Shown here in pieces: positions 8,974 to 18,454 of a stretch of DNA of 64,000 nucleotides. Under the pieces are notes generated by a model. The model had not been told where the DNA came from. It saw only the letters and a list, made by a program, of their open reading frames with translations, and ran no database searches. The position numbers and the translations under genes were made by a program. Each line of letters begins with the position of its first letter. Position 1 is the stretch's first letter. The stretch lies in assembly GCF_000226955.1 (NCBI RefSeq), contig NZ_AGFU01000034.1:62001-126000 (forward strand), written 5' to 3'. This stretch comes from Sphingomonas elodea ATCC 31461. GTDB lineage: Bacteria > Pseudomonadota > Alphaproteobacteria > Sphingomonadales > Sphingomonadaceae.

Positions 8974-9345
8974 GAGGATGGTCTCCGGTTCCATCGGTAC
9001 GTCCAGACTATCTCGAGGCTAATATCACCGGGAGGAGAAGTGCGTTGGGGCAGCCCTTCTCGACCGGGCAGTTCACTGTATCTCCGGTCGGAGGTGTGGC
9101 GTCATGAAGAATGCGCCATAACGGTGGAGAAAGACGATGCTTTTCAAAAAATATTGTTGCGTTTACGAAACGAGGTCCTGTAGACTGGACGCGCTATCGC
9201 CACCGCAAAACAGCCTTGCGCAGAAGCGCGCGGGGGTGCGGGAAGGCTGCGGCGGCGCGCCTCGATATGTCGTGCTCCACGCAACCCACCGATTCCGGCG
9301 GGCGACCACCTCCGGCGAGACGCTTGGCGCAGCGGTTGGCCGGGT
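8974..9345. other. Intergenic region of 372 bp with no convincing gene
   Basis: Contains an AT-richer patch around 9135-9185, probably promoter sequence for the acyltransferase gene on the minus strand. Short open frames here have no start signals or recognisable translation. Confidence 0.5.
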
Positions 9346-10119
9346 TTACATCAGCGCGCGGTAGAGGCTGAACGCGCTGGTCGCGGTCAGCACCACGCCG
9401 ACCAGGCTCAGCAGCAGCCGCACCGGCATGCGCTTGGCGAACATTGCGCCGAACGGGGCGGCGATGACGCCGCCGATCAGCAGGCCCAGCACCGGATGCC
9501 AGAACTCGGGCGTGAAGCCCTGGGAGCCGATGTGGAACAGGAAGGTCGCCGAGATCGTCAGCGTGAGGAAGAACTCGGTGGTGTTGACGGTGCCGATCGT
9601 CGTACGCGGTTGTGCGCCCTGGACCAGCAGGTTGCTTGTCACCACGGGACCCCAGCCACCGCCACCGGCCGCGTCGAGAAAGCCGCCAGCCAGCCCCAGC
9701 GGCTCGACGATCTTCGGTTCGCGCTGGTTGGGCGGGAAGCGGATCGCGCGGAACAGCAGGTAAAGGCCGATCGCGGACAGATAGGCCATCACGAACGGTC
9801 GGGTCACCGAGGCGTCCAGCGTCGTCAGCACATAGGCGCCGAGCACGCCGCCGATCATTCCCGGCACCAGCAGCCGCGCGAACAGCCGCCAGTTGACGTT
9901 GCGATGCAGGACATGGCTGAGGCCGGATACGCCGGTCGTCATCGTCTCGACCAGATGGACGCCTGCCGAGGCGGTAGCAGGAGCGATGCCCAGCACGCTC
10001 ACCAGGAGCGTGCTCGAGATGACACCGAAAGCCATGCCCAGCGCCCCGTCGACCAGCTGCGCCGCAAAGCCTACCGCAACATAGGGCAGCATCTCGGCCA
10101 GCGTGATTCCTGCGAACAT
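9346..10119 (-). CDS. Sulfite exporter TauE/SafE family permease
   Basis: A 257-residue membrane protein with about eight hydrophobic segments. It has the family-type glycine-rich N-terminus (VAVGFAAQLVDGALGMAFG), repeated as LGLAGGFLDAAGGGGWGP, reflecting the two-repeat architecture. Such permeases export sulfite, sulfoacetate or related anions. The ATG at 10119 is preferred: an AAGGGGC stretch lies just upstream, and a longer TTG-start frame would add an unrelated 17-residue tail. It is divergent from cysE (157 bp shared upstream region), which suggests but does not prove a sulfur-related role. Confidence 0.85.
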   Translation of the reverse strand: MFAGITLAEMLPYVAVGFAAQLVDGALGMAFGVISSTLLVSVLGIAPATASAGVHLVETMTTGVSGLSHVLHRNVNWRLFARLLVPGMIGGVLGAYVLTTLDASVTRPFVMAYLSAIGLYLLFRAIRFPPNQREPKIVEPLGLAGGFLDAAGGGGWGPVVTSNLLVQGAQPRTTIGTVNTTEFFLTLTISATFLFHIGSQGFTPEFWHPVLGLLIGGVIAAPFGAMFAKRMPVRLLLSLVGVVLTATSAFSLYRALM

Positions 10120-10276
10120 CCTTGCCCCTTTTCCCGTCGGCCGGAGAGACGAAATGGCGGCTTCCGGCAAATCCTACAAGCCCGATAGTGTTTATCGGAT
10201 GCTGCCCGATCGGGGCCAAACGCTGGAAATCCCGGGGATGCCCCCCTATTTCGCGCGTGATATAAGGGGTCCGGCC

Positions 10277-10966
10277 ATGTTCCAGCGTCTGAAGGGCTAT
10301 CTCGATTCGATCCATGCGCGCGATCCCGCGCCACGGAGCCGGCTGGAGATTCTGCTCTATCCGGGCGTCTGGGCGCTGGGCTATCACCGGATCGCGCACG
10401 CGCTGTTCCGGCGCCGGCTGTTCTTCCTCGCCCGGCTGGTCAACCACTGGTCGCGCTGGATGACCGCGATCGACATCCACCCGGGCGCCACGATCGGCCG
10501 CAACTTCTTCATCGACCACGGCTTCGTCGTGATCGGCGAGACTGCGCTGATCGGCGACAACGTCACCATCTACCAGTGCGTGACGCTGGGCGGCACCAGC
10601 CCGGACAATGGCGTGGGCGGCAAGCGCCACCCGACGCTGCTCGACGGCGTGATCATCGGATCGGGTGCGCAGGTGCTGGGGCCGATCACGGTGGGCGAGC
10701 GCGCGCGGATCGGCGCCAACGCGGTCGTCACCAAGGATGTGGCGCCGGGCGCGGTGATGGTCGGCATTCCGGCCAAGCCGACGCTGGTCGAGGCGGTGGC
10801 GTGGCAGAAGGACTTCGTGCCCTATGGCACCCCGTGCAGCGATATCTTCGACCCCTCGACCCAGAAGCTCGAACTGATGCGCTGCGAGATCGAGACGCTG
10901 CGCAAGCGGCTCGACACGATGATCGCCGAGCGCGACGCCGAGGCCGAGCGGCGCGACCGGGCCTGA
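10277..10966 (+). CDS. cysE: Serine O-acetyltransferase
   Basis: A 229-residue left-handed beta-helix acetyltransferase with the hexapeptide-repeat core DIHPGATIGRNFFIDHG and IGETALIGDNVTIYQ. The active-site region GGKRHPTLLDGVIIGSGAQVLG and the closing MVGIPAKP are typical of CysE/EpsC. It acetylates L-serine with acetyl-CoA, the first step of cysteine synthesis. The ATG at 10277 has AAGGGG about 9 bases upstream. Its stop overlaps the start of the DUF2794 gene by one base (TGATG), so they are coupled. The SafE-family exporter is divergent. Confidence 0.93.
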   Translation: MFQRLKGYLDSIHARDPAPRSRLEILLYPGVWALGYHRIAHALFRRRLFFLARLVNHWSRWMTAIDIHPGATIGRNFFIDHGFVVIGETALIGDNVTIYQCVTLGGTSPDNGVGGKRHPTLLDGVIIGSGAQVLGPITVGERARIGANAVVTKDVAPGAVMVGIPAKPTLVEAVAWQKDFVPYGTPCSDIFDPSTQKLELMRCEIETLRKRLDTMIAERDAEAERRDRA

Positions 10967-11304
10967 TGGGAACGGTCACCCCGCTTACGATCAGCCGCGC
11001 GGGCCAGGTCGGGTTCGATCGCCTCGAGCTCAACCGCATCCTCGATCTCTACGGCCGGATGGTCGCTGCCGGGCACTGGCGCGACTATGCGATGCAGTTC
11101 GAGAAGGACGTCGCCGTGTTCGCCGCCTTCCGCCGCGCCGCCGAACGGCCGGAATTCCGGATCGAGAAGCGGCCCTCGCTGCGCAACCGGCAGGGCATGT
11201 GGGCGCTGATCAACGAGAGCGGCGCGGTGCTCAAGCGCGGGCAGGAACTGGGCCCGGTGCTGGCGCCGGTCGAGCGCCGGCTGATGAAGCTGGTGGAAGA
11301 ATGA
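10966..11304 (+). CDS. DUF2794 domain-containing protein
   Basis: A 112-residue protein whose block FDRLELNRILDLYGRMVAAG, followed by HWRDYAMQFEKD and FRIEKRP, matches what I know of DUF2794. That is an uncharacterised cytosolic family found mostly in alphaproteobacteria. It starts on the ATG of the TGATG that ends cysE, so it is translated with the cysteine enzyme. No catalytic motif is visible. The downstream hairpin at 11311-11340 probably ends the transcript. Confidence 0.85.
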   Translation: MGTVTPLTISRAGQVGFDRLELNRILDLYGRMVAAGHWRDYAMQFEKDVAVFAAFRRAAERPEFRIEKRPSLRNRQGMWALINESGAVLKRGQELGPVLAPVERRLMKLVEE

Positions 11305-11310
11305 GAAGCG

Positions 11311-11340
11311 CTGTCCTCCCCCCGGGCGGGGGGAGGACAG
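11311..11340. terminator. Perfect hairpin between convergent genes
   Basis: A 13-bp perfect stem (11311-11323 with 11328-11340) with loop GGGC, 6 bp after the DUF2794 stop and 9 bp before the stop of the opposing membrane-protein gene. There is no T-run on either side, so it may stop transcription inefficiently or mainly stabilise the messages. Confidence 0.65.
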
Positions 11341-11349
11341 GCGGTTCGA

Positions 11350-12462
11350 TCAGGCCAGCGCGCCTTGCTGGGTCGGCGGCAGGCGCCGGGCGAACTCGCC
11401 GAGCACCCCCACCGCGGCGCGGCGCATGGTGTGCCAGAAGGCGGAGAGCGTCAGCAGCGCCGATCCTATCACCAGGCCGGTGAAGGCTGCACTCAGTTCC
11501 ACCGCACCGCTCTGGTGGAACAGCGAGTAGAGCGCCCACAGCACATAGGCGAGGCTGGAGACGAGCAGCGCCCGCCGGTCCACCGCCAGCGCGACGAAGG
11601 CGAAGAACAGGTAGAGCGCGAAGACCAGCGCGGCCATCGGCGCGCCGATTTCGCCGTCGAACACGCCGAGCATGTGGAAGACCGGGTGGGCGATCAGCGG
11701 CGCGGCGGCGAGGTGGAGCCAGAAGGCGACATCGGAGCGGCGGGTGCGGCGTTCCAGATCGGTCATGTCCCAGCGCATCGCGGCGATGAAGGTGGCGATG
11801 CCGCCGACGAGCAGGATCGCGTTCACCCAGTCCTTCGCGGCGGGGATCAGCGAGGTGATCAGCCCGACCGAGACGCCGACAACGGCGAGCGCGCCGGCAG
11901 CGACGGTGATCGGCACCATGAACCGGCGCCAGTGCAGCCAGGCCGCGGCCGCGGTGAGGCTGCCGGCCACCGCCGCGATCGCGCCGGCAAGCCGCTGCTG
12001 CTGCAGATCGGTGGTGATGTGCAGCGCATCGGTGAGCCACTGGACGTTGATCACGAACAGCCCGGCGATCGTCGCCCCGGCGCCGCCGACAAAGCCGAGC
12101 AGCAGCAGGATCGAGGGCAGGGCAAGCCGTTTGCGCGCCGTGAAATACTCCGCCAGCATCCAGCTGGTCGCCGCAACGGCGGCCCCCCCGCCGATCAGGT
12201 TGGCGCCGATGACGCGCGGTTCGGTGCCGCCGCCGGTAAGCATTTCCACCAGGCTGCCGCCCAGCTTGCCGATCGCGAGCAGGATCAGCGCCGCCGCGAT
12301 CGTAACGAAGATGTCGTTGAAGCCGCTCAGCAGCCGGAAATGCTCTTCGTCCACCGCCGGGGTCGCCCGGCTGGCGGCAACATGGTTGCGGAATGCCGTC
12401 GCGGCCTCGGGGGTGATCGCCCCGGCCTCCACGGCGCTTGCCAGTTCGCTCTCGCTGTACAT
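11350..12462 (-). CDS. DUF2157-like polytopic membrane protein
   Basis: A 370-residue protein. A short N-terminal cytosolic helix region (YSESELASAVEAGAITPEAA) resembles the start of DUF2157 proteins, and about ten hydrophobic segments follow to the C-terminus. No catalytic motifs are visible and the function is unknown. GGAGG lies just upstream of the ATG at 12462. A perfect palindrome at 12501-12518, 39 bp before the start, may be its operator. It faces the cysE-DUF2794 pair convergently. Confidence 0.7.
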   Translation of the reverse strand: MYSESELASAVEAGAITPEAATAFRNHVAASRATPAVDEEHFRLLSGFNDIFVTIAAALILLAIGKLGGSLVEMLTGGGTEPRVIGANLIGGGAAVAATSWMLAEYFTARKRLALPSILLLLGFVGGAGATIAGLFVINVQWLTDALHITTDLQQQRLAGAIAAVAGSLTAAAAWLHWRRFMVPITVAAGALAVVGVSVGLITSLIPAAKDWVNAILLVGGIATFIAAMRWDMTDLERRTRRSDVAFWLHLAAAPLIAHPVFHMLGVFDGEIGAPMAALVFALYLFFAFVALAVDRRALLVSSLAYVLWALYSLFHQSGAVELSAAFTGLVIGSALLTLSAFWHTMRRAAVGVLGEFARRLPPTQQGALA

Positions 12463-12500
12463 CGGCCATCCTCCTTCGAAGCCGGGAGGATGTCACATGT

Positions 12501-12518
12501 GTATTGCTGATGCAATAC
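12501..12518. promoter_or_regulatory. Perfect palindrome, operator-like, upstream of the DUF2157-like gene
   Basis: GTATTGC-tgat-GCAATAC, a perfect 7-bp inverted repeat with a 4-base spacer. It lies 39 bp upstream of the membrane-protein start and 16 bp before the SDR stop codon region. It has no adjacent T-run on the minus strand, so a protein-binding site is more likely than a terminator. The binding regulator is unknown. Confidence 0.45.
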
Positions 12519-12533
12519 GGTGTGGCACGGAGA

Positions 12534-13424
12534 TCAGCGCTGCAACTTGCCCAGGATCGCCATGGTCTGCTCGGCGCCCGATCCGGGGACGATCTCGCCG
12601 GCGCGATCGGTGATCTGGGCCCATTGCGCGGCGACGGCTTCCGGCGTGGGCGCGGCCAGCACCGCGCCCTGGGTGAGGGTGATGTAGGCGGCCTGCACCA
12701 CCCCGGCGCCGGCGCCGACGATCATGTTGCTCGGCGCTTCCGCCGAGACGAGGAACAACGCCGCCGGGGCCACCTGCTCGGGCGCGAAGGCGGCGAAGGC
12801 GGCTTCGGGGAAAAGATCCTCGGTCATGCGCGTGCCGGCGACCGGCGCGATGGTGTTGACGCGAATGCCGTGTTTCGCGCCTTCGAGGTGCAGCGTCCGG
12901 GTAAGGCCGGCGAGGCCCAGCTTGGCGGCGCCGTAATTCGCCTGGCCGAAATTGCCGAACAGGCCGGAGGACGAGGCCGTCATCAGGATGCGGCCATAGC
13001 CCTGTGCGCGCATGGTTTCCCACACCGCCTTGGTCGCGTTGGCGGAGCCGATCAGATGGACGTCGACGACGAAGGCGAAATCCTCCGGTGTCATCTTGGC
13101 GAAGCTCTTGTCGCGCAGCACGCCCGCATTGTTGATCAGGATGTCGATCCGGCCCCAGCGGGCCCTGGCGGCATCGGCCATGGCGACCATCGCCGCGGCA
13201 TCCGTGACGCTGCCACCGTCGGCGATCGCCTCGCCGCCGAGCGCCTCGATTTCGGCGACCACGGCGCGGGCGGCATCGGAATGGCCCGATCCGTCGCGGC
13301 CGCTGCCGAGATCGTTGACCACCAGCTTCGCGCCCCGCCTGGCGAGTTCCAGGGCATAGGCGCGGCCGATGCCGCCGCCGGCGCCGGTGACGATGGCGAC
13401 ACGGTCGTCGAAACGGATGGTCAT
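12534..13424 (-). CDS. Short-chain dehydrogenase/reductase, MFE-2/HSD17B4-type
   Basis: A 296-residue classical SDR. It has NAD(P) motif TGAGGGIG (13-20), NNAG (98-101), catalytic Ser about 151-153, and Tyr 164/Lys 168 in YGAAK. The insertion VVNDLGSGRDGSGHSDAA after the second strand is characteristic of the (3R)-hydroxyacyl-CoA dehydrogenase domain of peroxisomal MFE-2-like proteins. A 3-hydroxyacyl-CoA or similar lipid substrate is therefore plausible. The C-terminal 60 residues extend beyond the SDR core. No partner beta-oxidation gene is adjacent, so the exact substrate is open. Confidence 0.82.
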   Translation of the reverse strand: MTIRFDDRVAIVTGAGGGIGRAYALELARRGAKLVVNDLGSGRDGSGHSDAARAVVAEIEALGGEAIADGGSVTDAAAMVAMADAARARWGRIDILINNAGVLRDKSFAKMTPEDFAFVVDVHLIGSANATKAVWETMRAQGYGRILMTASSSGLFGNFGQANYGAAKLGLAGLTRTLHLEGAKHGIRVNTIAPVAGTRMTEDLFPEAAFAAFAPEQVAPAALFLVSAEAPSNMIVGAGAGVVQAAYITLTQGAVLAAPTPEAVAAQWAQITDRAGEIVPGSGAEQTMAILGKLQR

Positions 13425-13564
13425 GGGCAGGGCTCTCCAGTTTATGCTTTGGAAAGCGCCTTACGGGAGGGCAGCGGGGCTGCCAATCCTGTCCCTCCCC
13501 CGGCCCGTGGGGGAGGGCGGGATCCAGCGGCGGTGCTTAGCAGCCGCCGCGTCTGGAAACAGGC

Positions 13565-14257
<693 letters not shown>

Positions 14258-14266
14258 ATGTTCCCC

Positions 14267-14968
14267 TCAGCTCCCGCTGCTTTCGCCGGCTTCCGCATCG
14301 GCGAGATAGTGCCCGGTCGCGGCAAAATAGACCATTTCGGCGACGTTGGTAGCGTGGTCGCCGATCCTCTCCAGATTCTTGGCGACGAACAGCAGGTGCG
14401 CGACCTGGCTGATCGTGCGCGGATTCTCGACCATGAACGTCACCAGCGTCCGGAAGATCGAATCATAAAAGTCGTCGAGCGCGGTGTCGCTGGCGTGCAC
14501 CTCCGCTGCCGCCTTGGCGTCGCGCGCGGAAAAGGCGTCCAGCGCCGCGCGCACCATGTCGGCGGCGAGCTGGCCCATGGCGGGCAGGATCGAGACGGCC
14601 TCGATCCGCTCCTCGCCCTCGGCATGGATCATCGGCACGCGCTTGGCGATGTTCTTGGCATAATCGCCGATCCGCTCGATCACGGCGGCGATCTTCAGCG
14701 CCGCGATCACCTCGCGCAGGTCGTCCGCCATCGGGGCGCGCAGCGCGATGACGCGGACGACGAGCTTTTCCAGCTCCGCCTCGATCGCGTCGATCTGCTT
14801 GTCCTTCTCGCGCACGATCCTGGCCAGCGCCTCGTCGCCGCGCTGCAGCGCCTTCATCGCGTCGTAGATCGCCTGTTCGGCAAGCCCGCCCATCTGCGAG
14901 ATCAGCGCGCGCAGCTGGCTGATATCCTGATCGAACGCCTTGACCGTATGCTCGTGGCCCGATGCCAT
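14267..14968 (-). CDS. phoU: Phosphate signalling protein PhoU
   Basis: A 233-residue protein with two PhoU three-helix repeats. Each contains the family motif (ERIGDYAKNIAKR and ERIGDHATNVAEMV, metal-binding E/D residues). PhoU couples the Pst transporter to PhoR and dampens PhoB signalling at high phosphate. The start is the ATG at 14968 ([15 protein letters not shown]), overlapping the pstB stop by one base. Longer open frames upstream lie within pstB and are shadows. Confidence 0.96.
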   Translation of the reverse strand: MASGHEHTVKAFDQDISQLRALISQMGGLAEQAIYDAMKALQRGDEALARIVREKDKQIDAIEAELEKLVVRVIALRAPMADDLREVIAALKIAAVIERIGDYAKNIAKRVPMIHAEGEERIEAVSILPAMGQLAADMVRAALDAFSARDAKAAAEVHASDTALDDFYDSIFRTLVTFMVENPRTISQVAHLLFVAKNLERIGDHATNVAEMVYFAATGHYLADAEAGESSGS

Positions 14969-15744
14969 CAGCCGTACCTTCCGGTGATATAGTCCTTCGT
15001 GCGCTCTTCGCGGGGCGCGGTGAAGAGGTTGTCGGTCTCGCCATATTCGACCAGGTGGCCGAGATGGAAGAAGGCGGTGCGCTGCGAGACGCGGGCCGCC
15101 TGCTGCATGTTGTGGGTGACGATCACGATCGCGTAGCGCCCGCGCAGCTCGTGGATCAGCTCCTCGATCTTGGCGGTGGCGATAGGATCGAGCGCGCTGG
15201 CCGGCTCGTCCATCAGGATCACTTCCGGGTCGACCGCGATCGCGCGGGCGATGCACAGCCGCTGCTGCTGGCCGCCGGACAGCGCGGTGCCGCTGTCGGA
15301 CAGGCGGTCCTTCACTTCCTCCCACAGCCCGGCGCGCTTCAGCGAGCGCTCGACGATGCCCTCCAGGTCGGTCTTGGAAGACGCCAGCCCGTGGATGCGC
15401 GGGCCATAGGCGACATTCTCAAAGATCGACTTGGGGAACGGGTTCGGCTTCTGGAACACCATGCCGACGCGGGCGCGCAGCTGCACCACGTCCATGTTCG
15501 GCGAATAGATGTCCTCGCCGTCCAGCGTGATCTCGCCGGTCACCCGCGCGCTGGCGATGGTGTCGTTCATGCGGTTGAAGGTGCGCAGGAAGGTGGACTT
15601 GCCGCAGCCCGACGGGCCGATGAACGCGGTGACCTTGTCCATGTCGATGTCGATCGACACGCCGCGCACGGCATGGTTGTCGCCGTAGAAGACGCTGACG
15701 TCGCGGGCCGACATCTTGTGGGGGGCGGGGGAGGGGGCGGTCAT
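14968..15744 (-). CDS. pstB: Phosphate ABC transporter ATP-binding protein
   Basis: A 258-residue ABC ATPase with Walker [10 protein letters not shown], the PstB-specific RTFNRMND segment, Q-loop [13 protein letters not shown], signature [15 protein letters not shown], Walker [13 protein letters not shown] and switch His in [10 protein letters not shown]. It powers phosphate uptake through PstC/PstA. The ATG at 15744 overlaps the pstA stop by 4 bp (ATGA); the stop overlaps phoU by one base. Confidence 0.97.
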   Translation of the reverse strand: MTAPSPAPHKMSARDVSVFYGDNHAVRGVSIDIDMDKVTAFIGPSGCGKSTFLRTFNRMNDTIASARVTGEITLDGEDIYSPNMDVVQLRARVGMVFQKPNPFPKSIFENVAYGPRIHGLASSKTDLEGIVERSLKRAGLWEEVKDRLSDSGTALSGGQQQRLCIARAIAVDPEVILMDEPASALDPIATAKIEELIHELRGRYAIVIVTHNMQQAARVSQRTAFFHLGHLVEYGETDNLFTAPREERTKDYITGRYG

Positions 15745-17045
15745 TGCCAGCGGGTCTCGAACTTGTTGCGGAGGTAGATGGCGAGCCCGTTCATCGCGAG
15801 CAGCACGGCGAGCAGCACCAGGATCGCGGCGCTGGTCTTCTCGACGAAGCCGCGGCTGACCTCGTCGGACCAGAGGAAGATCTGCACCGGCAGCACCGTG
15901 GCCGGATCGGTGAAGCCGCCCGGCGCGGTGACGATGAAGGCGCGCATGCCGATGAGGAGCAGCGGTGCGGTCTCGCCCAGCGCGCGGGCCATGCCGATGA
16001 TCGTGCCGGTGAGGATGCCGGGCATCGCCAGCGGCAGGACATGGTGGAATACCACCTGGATCGGGCTGGCGCCGATGCCGAGGGCTGCATCGCGGATCGA
16101 CGGCGGCACACCCTTGATCGCGTTGCGGCTGGCGATGACGATGACGGGCATGATCATCAGCGCCAGCGTCACGCCGCCGACCAGCGGCGCCGAACGCGGC
16201 AGCATCGGGCCATAGACATGCCCGCCGATCTGCCAGGTGCCGAGGAACACGGCGAGGCCGAGCAGGCCGAAGATGATCGAGGGCACCGCCGCGAGGTTGT
16301 TGATCGATACCTCGATCAGGTCGGTCCAACGGTTCTTCGGCGCATATTCTTCAAGATAGATCGCCGAGAGTACGCCCACCGGAAAGGCGATCAGGAAGGT
16401 GATCGCCATGGTGAGCAGCGAGCCCTTGAGGGCACCCCAGATGCCGACCGCGACCGGATCGGTGGAATCGGATTCGTGCAGGAATGCCCAGTTGAAGTCG
16501 CGCGCGATGGCGCCCTGCCTCCGAAGCCTGGCGACACCTGCTTCCATCGCGGCGTCGCCGTCGCCGGCCAGCGCCTGGTCGAAGCCGGTGGCGGCGGGGA
16601 CATGGACGATCGCGCGGTTCTCCAGCAGCGACGGATCGCGCTTCACTGCCTCCCGCACCGCGAGCCAGGCACTGGGGGCGAGATAGGTGCCGCCTTCCGC
16701 CCCGAAGGCGCGGATCGCGGCATTCTCCACCGCATCTTCCAGCCCGGCCCCCGCCAGCGCCAGATCGGCGGCCGGGGTGGCGAGTTGCGCGCGCTCCACC
16801 TTCAGTCCGGCAACCTTGAGGTCGATCGGTAGCGCGATCTCGGTGACGGTAAAGCCGCGCCAGCCCTGCGCCACCATCGTCAGCAGCAGGAAGCCGAGAA
16901 ACGCCGCCGAGAGGATCACCGCGCCGGCGCCCAGCATGCGGAAGCGGCGTTCGGCCGCATAGCGTCGGCGGATGCGCTTTTGCATGCCTGCGCTCTTCCA
17001 GTCGGTCGGCCGTCGCTCGGCCTGGGAGGCCGCGGGCTTAGTCAT
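15741..17045 (-). CDS. pstA: Phosphate ABC transporter permease PstA
   Basis: A 434-residue inner-membrane permease. An N-terminal membrane segment and a large extra periplasmic region (about residues 60-205) precede the ABC permease core, which carries the EAA-like loop [21 protein letters not shown]. The N-terminal extension is the kind seen in long PstA proteins of alphaproteobacteria. It overlaps pstC by 8 bp and pstB by 4 bp. It forms the phosphate channel with PstC. Confidence 0.94.
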   Translation of the reverse strand: MTKPAASQAERRPTDWKSAGMQKRIRRRYAAERRFRMLGAGAVILSAAFLGFLLLTMVAQGWRGFTVTEIALPIDLKVAGLKVERAQLATPAADLALAGAGLEDAVENAAIRAFGAEGGTYLAPSAWLAVREAVKRDPSLLENRAIVHVPAATGFDQALAGDGDAAMEAGVARLRRQGAIARDFNWAFLHESDSTDPVAVGIWGALKGSLLTMAITFLIAFPVGVLSAIYLEEYAPKNRWTDLIEVSINNLAAVPSIIFGLLGLAVFLGTWQIGGHVYGPMLPRSAPLVGGVTLALMIMPVIVIASRNAIKGVPPSIRDAALGIGASPIQVVFHHVLPLAMPGILTGTIIGMARALGETAPLLLIGMRAFIVTAPGGFTDPATVLPVQIFLWSDEVSRGFVEKTSAAILVLLAVLLAMNGLAIYLRNKFETRWQ

Positions 17046-18414
17046 AGGCTTCGCGATACCTCTTCACGACGCGCAGCGCGACGATGTTGAGCAGCAGGGT
17101 GATGACGAACAGCGTCAGGCCCAGCGCGAAGGCGGCGAGCGTCTTCGGGCTGTCGAACTCGGCCTCGCCGGTCAGCAGGTCGACGATCTGCTTGGTGACG
17201 GTGGTGGCGCTCTGCAGCGGGTTGAGCGTGATCGTTGCAGCCCCCGAGGCCGCCATCACCACGATCATCGTCTCGCCGATCGCGCGGCTGACCGCGAGCA
17301 GCACGCCCGCCACCACGCCGGGCAGCGCGGCTGGGATCAGCACCCGGGAGATGGTTTCGCTGGTGGTTGCGCCCATCGCCAGGCTGCCGTCGCGCATCGA
17401 GCTGGGCACGGCAGCGAGCGAATCGTCCGCCATCGAGGAGACGAACGGGATGATCATCACCCCCATCACCAGGCCCGCCGCCAGCGCGCTTTCCGAAGAG
17501 GCGAACTGGTCGCCCAGCGCCACCGCCAGCTTGCGCACGGCAGGGGCGACGGTGAGGGCGGCAAAATAGCCATAGACCACGGTCGGCACGCCGGCGAGCA
17601 TCTCCAGCGTCGGCTTCATCCAGCGCCGGGTCGTCGCCGAGGCATATTGGGTGAGGTACACCGCGCTCATCAGCCCGAAGGGGATGGCGACCAGCATCGC
17701 GATCACCGCGCCGATGAAGAAGGTGCCCCAGAACAGCGGCACCGCGCCCAGCGAGGCGCCGGGGTTCTTGGCGTCGATCACCTGCGGGCTCCAATGGGTG
17801 CCGAACAGGAACTGGGTGATCGGCACTTGGCCGAAGAAGCGCGTCGACTCCCAGAAGAGCGACGCGAAGATACCTAGTGTGGTCAGGATCGCGATCAGCG
17901 ATGCGACCAGCAGCCCCATCATCAGCGTGCGTTCCACCTTGGAACGGGCACGGAAATCGGCGCGGATGCGGCTCAGCGCGAAAACCGCGCCGGCAAAGGC
18001 AAGCAGGATGGCGGCGATGGCGCCGGTCCAGGCGTAGCGGCTGCGCGCGTCGCGGACGACGGGTGCAAGCTTGCGGGCCAGCGGATCGGCCTCGGTATCG
18101 AACGGGTTGCGTGCGACCTCGCGAGCCTGGGCGAGCACCGAATCACGCTCGAAGGCGAAATCGGACAGGCCGGCGGCAGCAGGGCTCTGCAGCACCGTCT
18201 GGCGGACCAGGCCCGGGGTCACGGCGGACCAGACGACGAGGAACAGCAACGGCGGCAGCATCGTCCACATCGCGACGAACCAGCCATGCTGGGCGGGCAG
18301 CGAATGCAGCCGCTTGGCGCCGCCGCGATCGAAGCGCAGTGCCCGCGCCCGTGCCGTCAGCCAGCCGATCAGGCCCAGGCCTAGGATCAGGAAGGAAAGC
18401 GCGAAGGGGTTCAC
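17038..18414 (-). CDS. pstC: Phosphate ABC transporter permease PstC
   Basis: A 458-residue permease. The N-terminal region has several hydrophobic segments, and the permease core contains the EAA-type loop DGSLAMGATTSETISRVLIP near the C-terminal side. It is longer than E. coli PstC (319) through an N-terminal extension, matching the extended PstA partner. It starts 40 bp after pstS and overlaps pstA by 8 bp. Confidence 0.93.
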   Translation of the reverse strand: MNPFALSFLILGLGLIGWLTARARALRFDRGGAKRLHSLPAQHGWFVAMWTMLPPLLFLVVWSAVTPGLVRQTVLQSPAAAGLSDFAFERDSVLAQAREVARNPFDTEADPLARKLAPVVRDARSRYAWTGAIAAILLAFAGAVFALSRIRADFRARSKVERTLMMGLLVASLIAILTTLGIFASLFWESTRFFGQVPITQFLFGTHWSPQVIDAKNPGASLGAVPLFWGTFFIGAVIAMLVAIPFGLMSAVYLTQYASATTRRWMKPTLEMLAGVPTVVYGYFAALTVAPAVRKLAVALGDQFASSESALAAGLVMGVMIIPFVSSMADDSLAAVPSSMRDGSLAMGATTSETISRVLIPAALPGVVAGVLLAVSRAIGETMIVVMAASGAATITLNPLQSATTVTKQIVDLLTGEAEFDSPKTLAAFALGLTLFVITLLLNIVALRVVKRYREAYD

Positions 18415-18454
18415 GAGCGGCGGATCTCGGCGAGACGGAACGGGGGGGACGGGA

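Noticed and set aside
13495-13553. Two GC-rich hairpins between phoB and the SDR gene as a definite terminator
   Set aside because: The stems (9 bp near 13495-13518, 7 bp near 13530-13553) have no T-run and are only suggestive; not listed as a feature.
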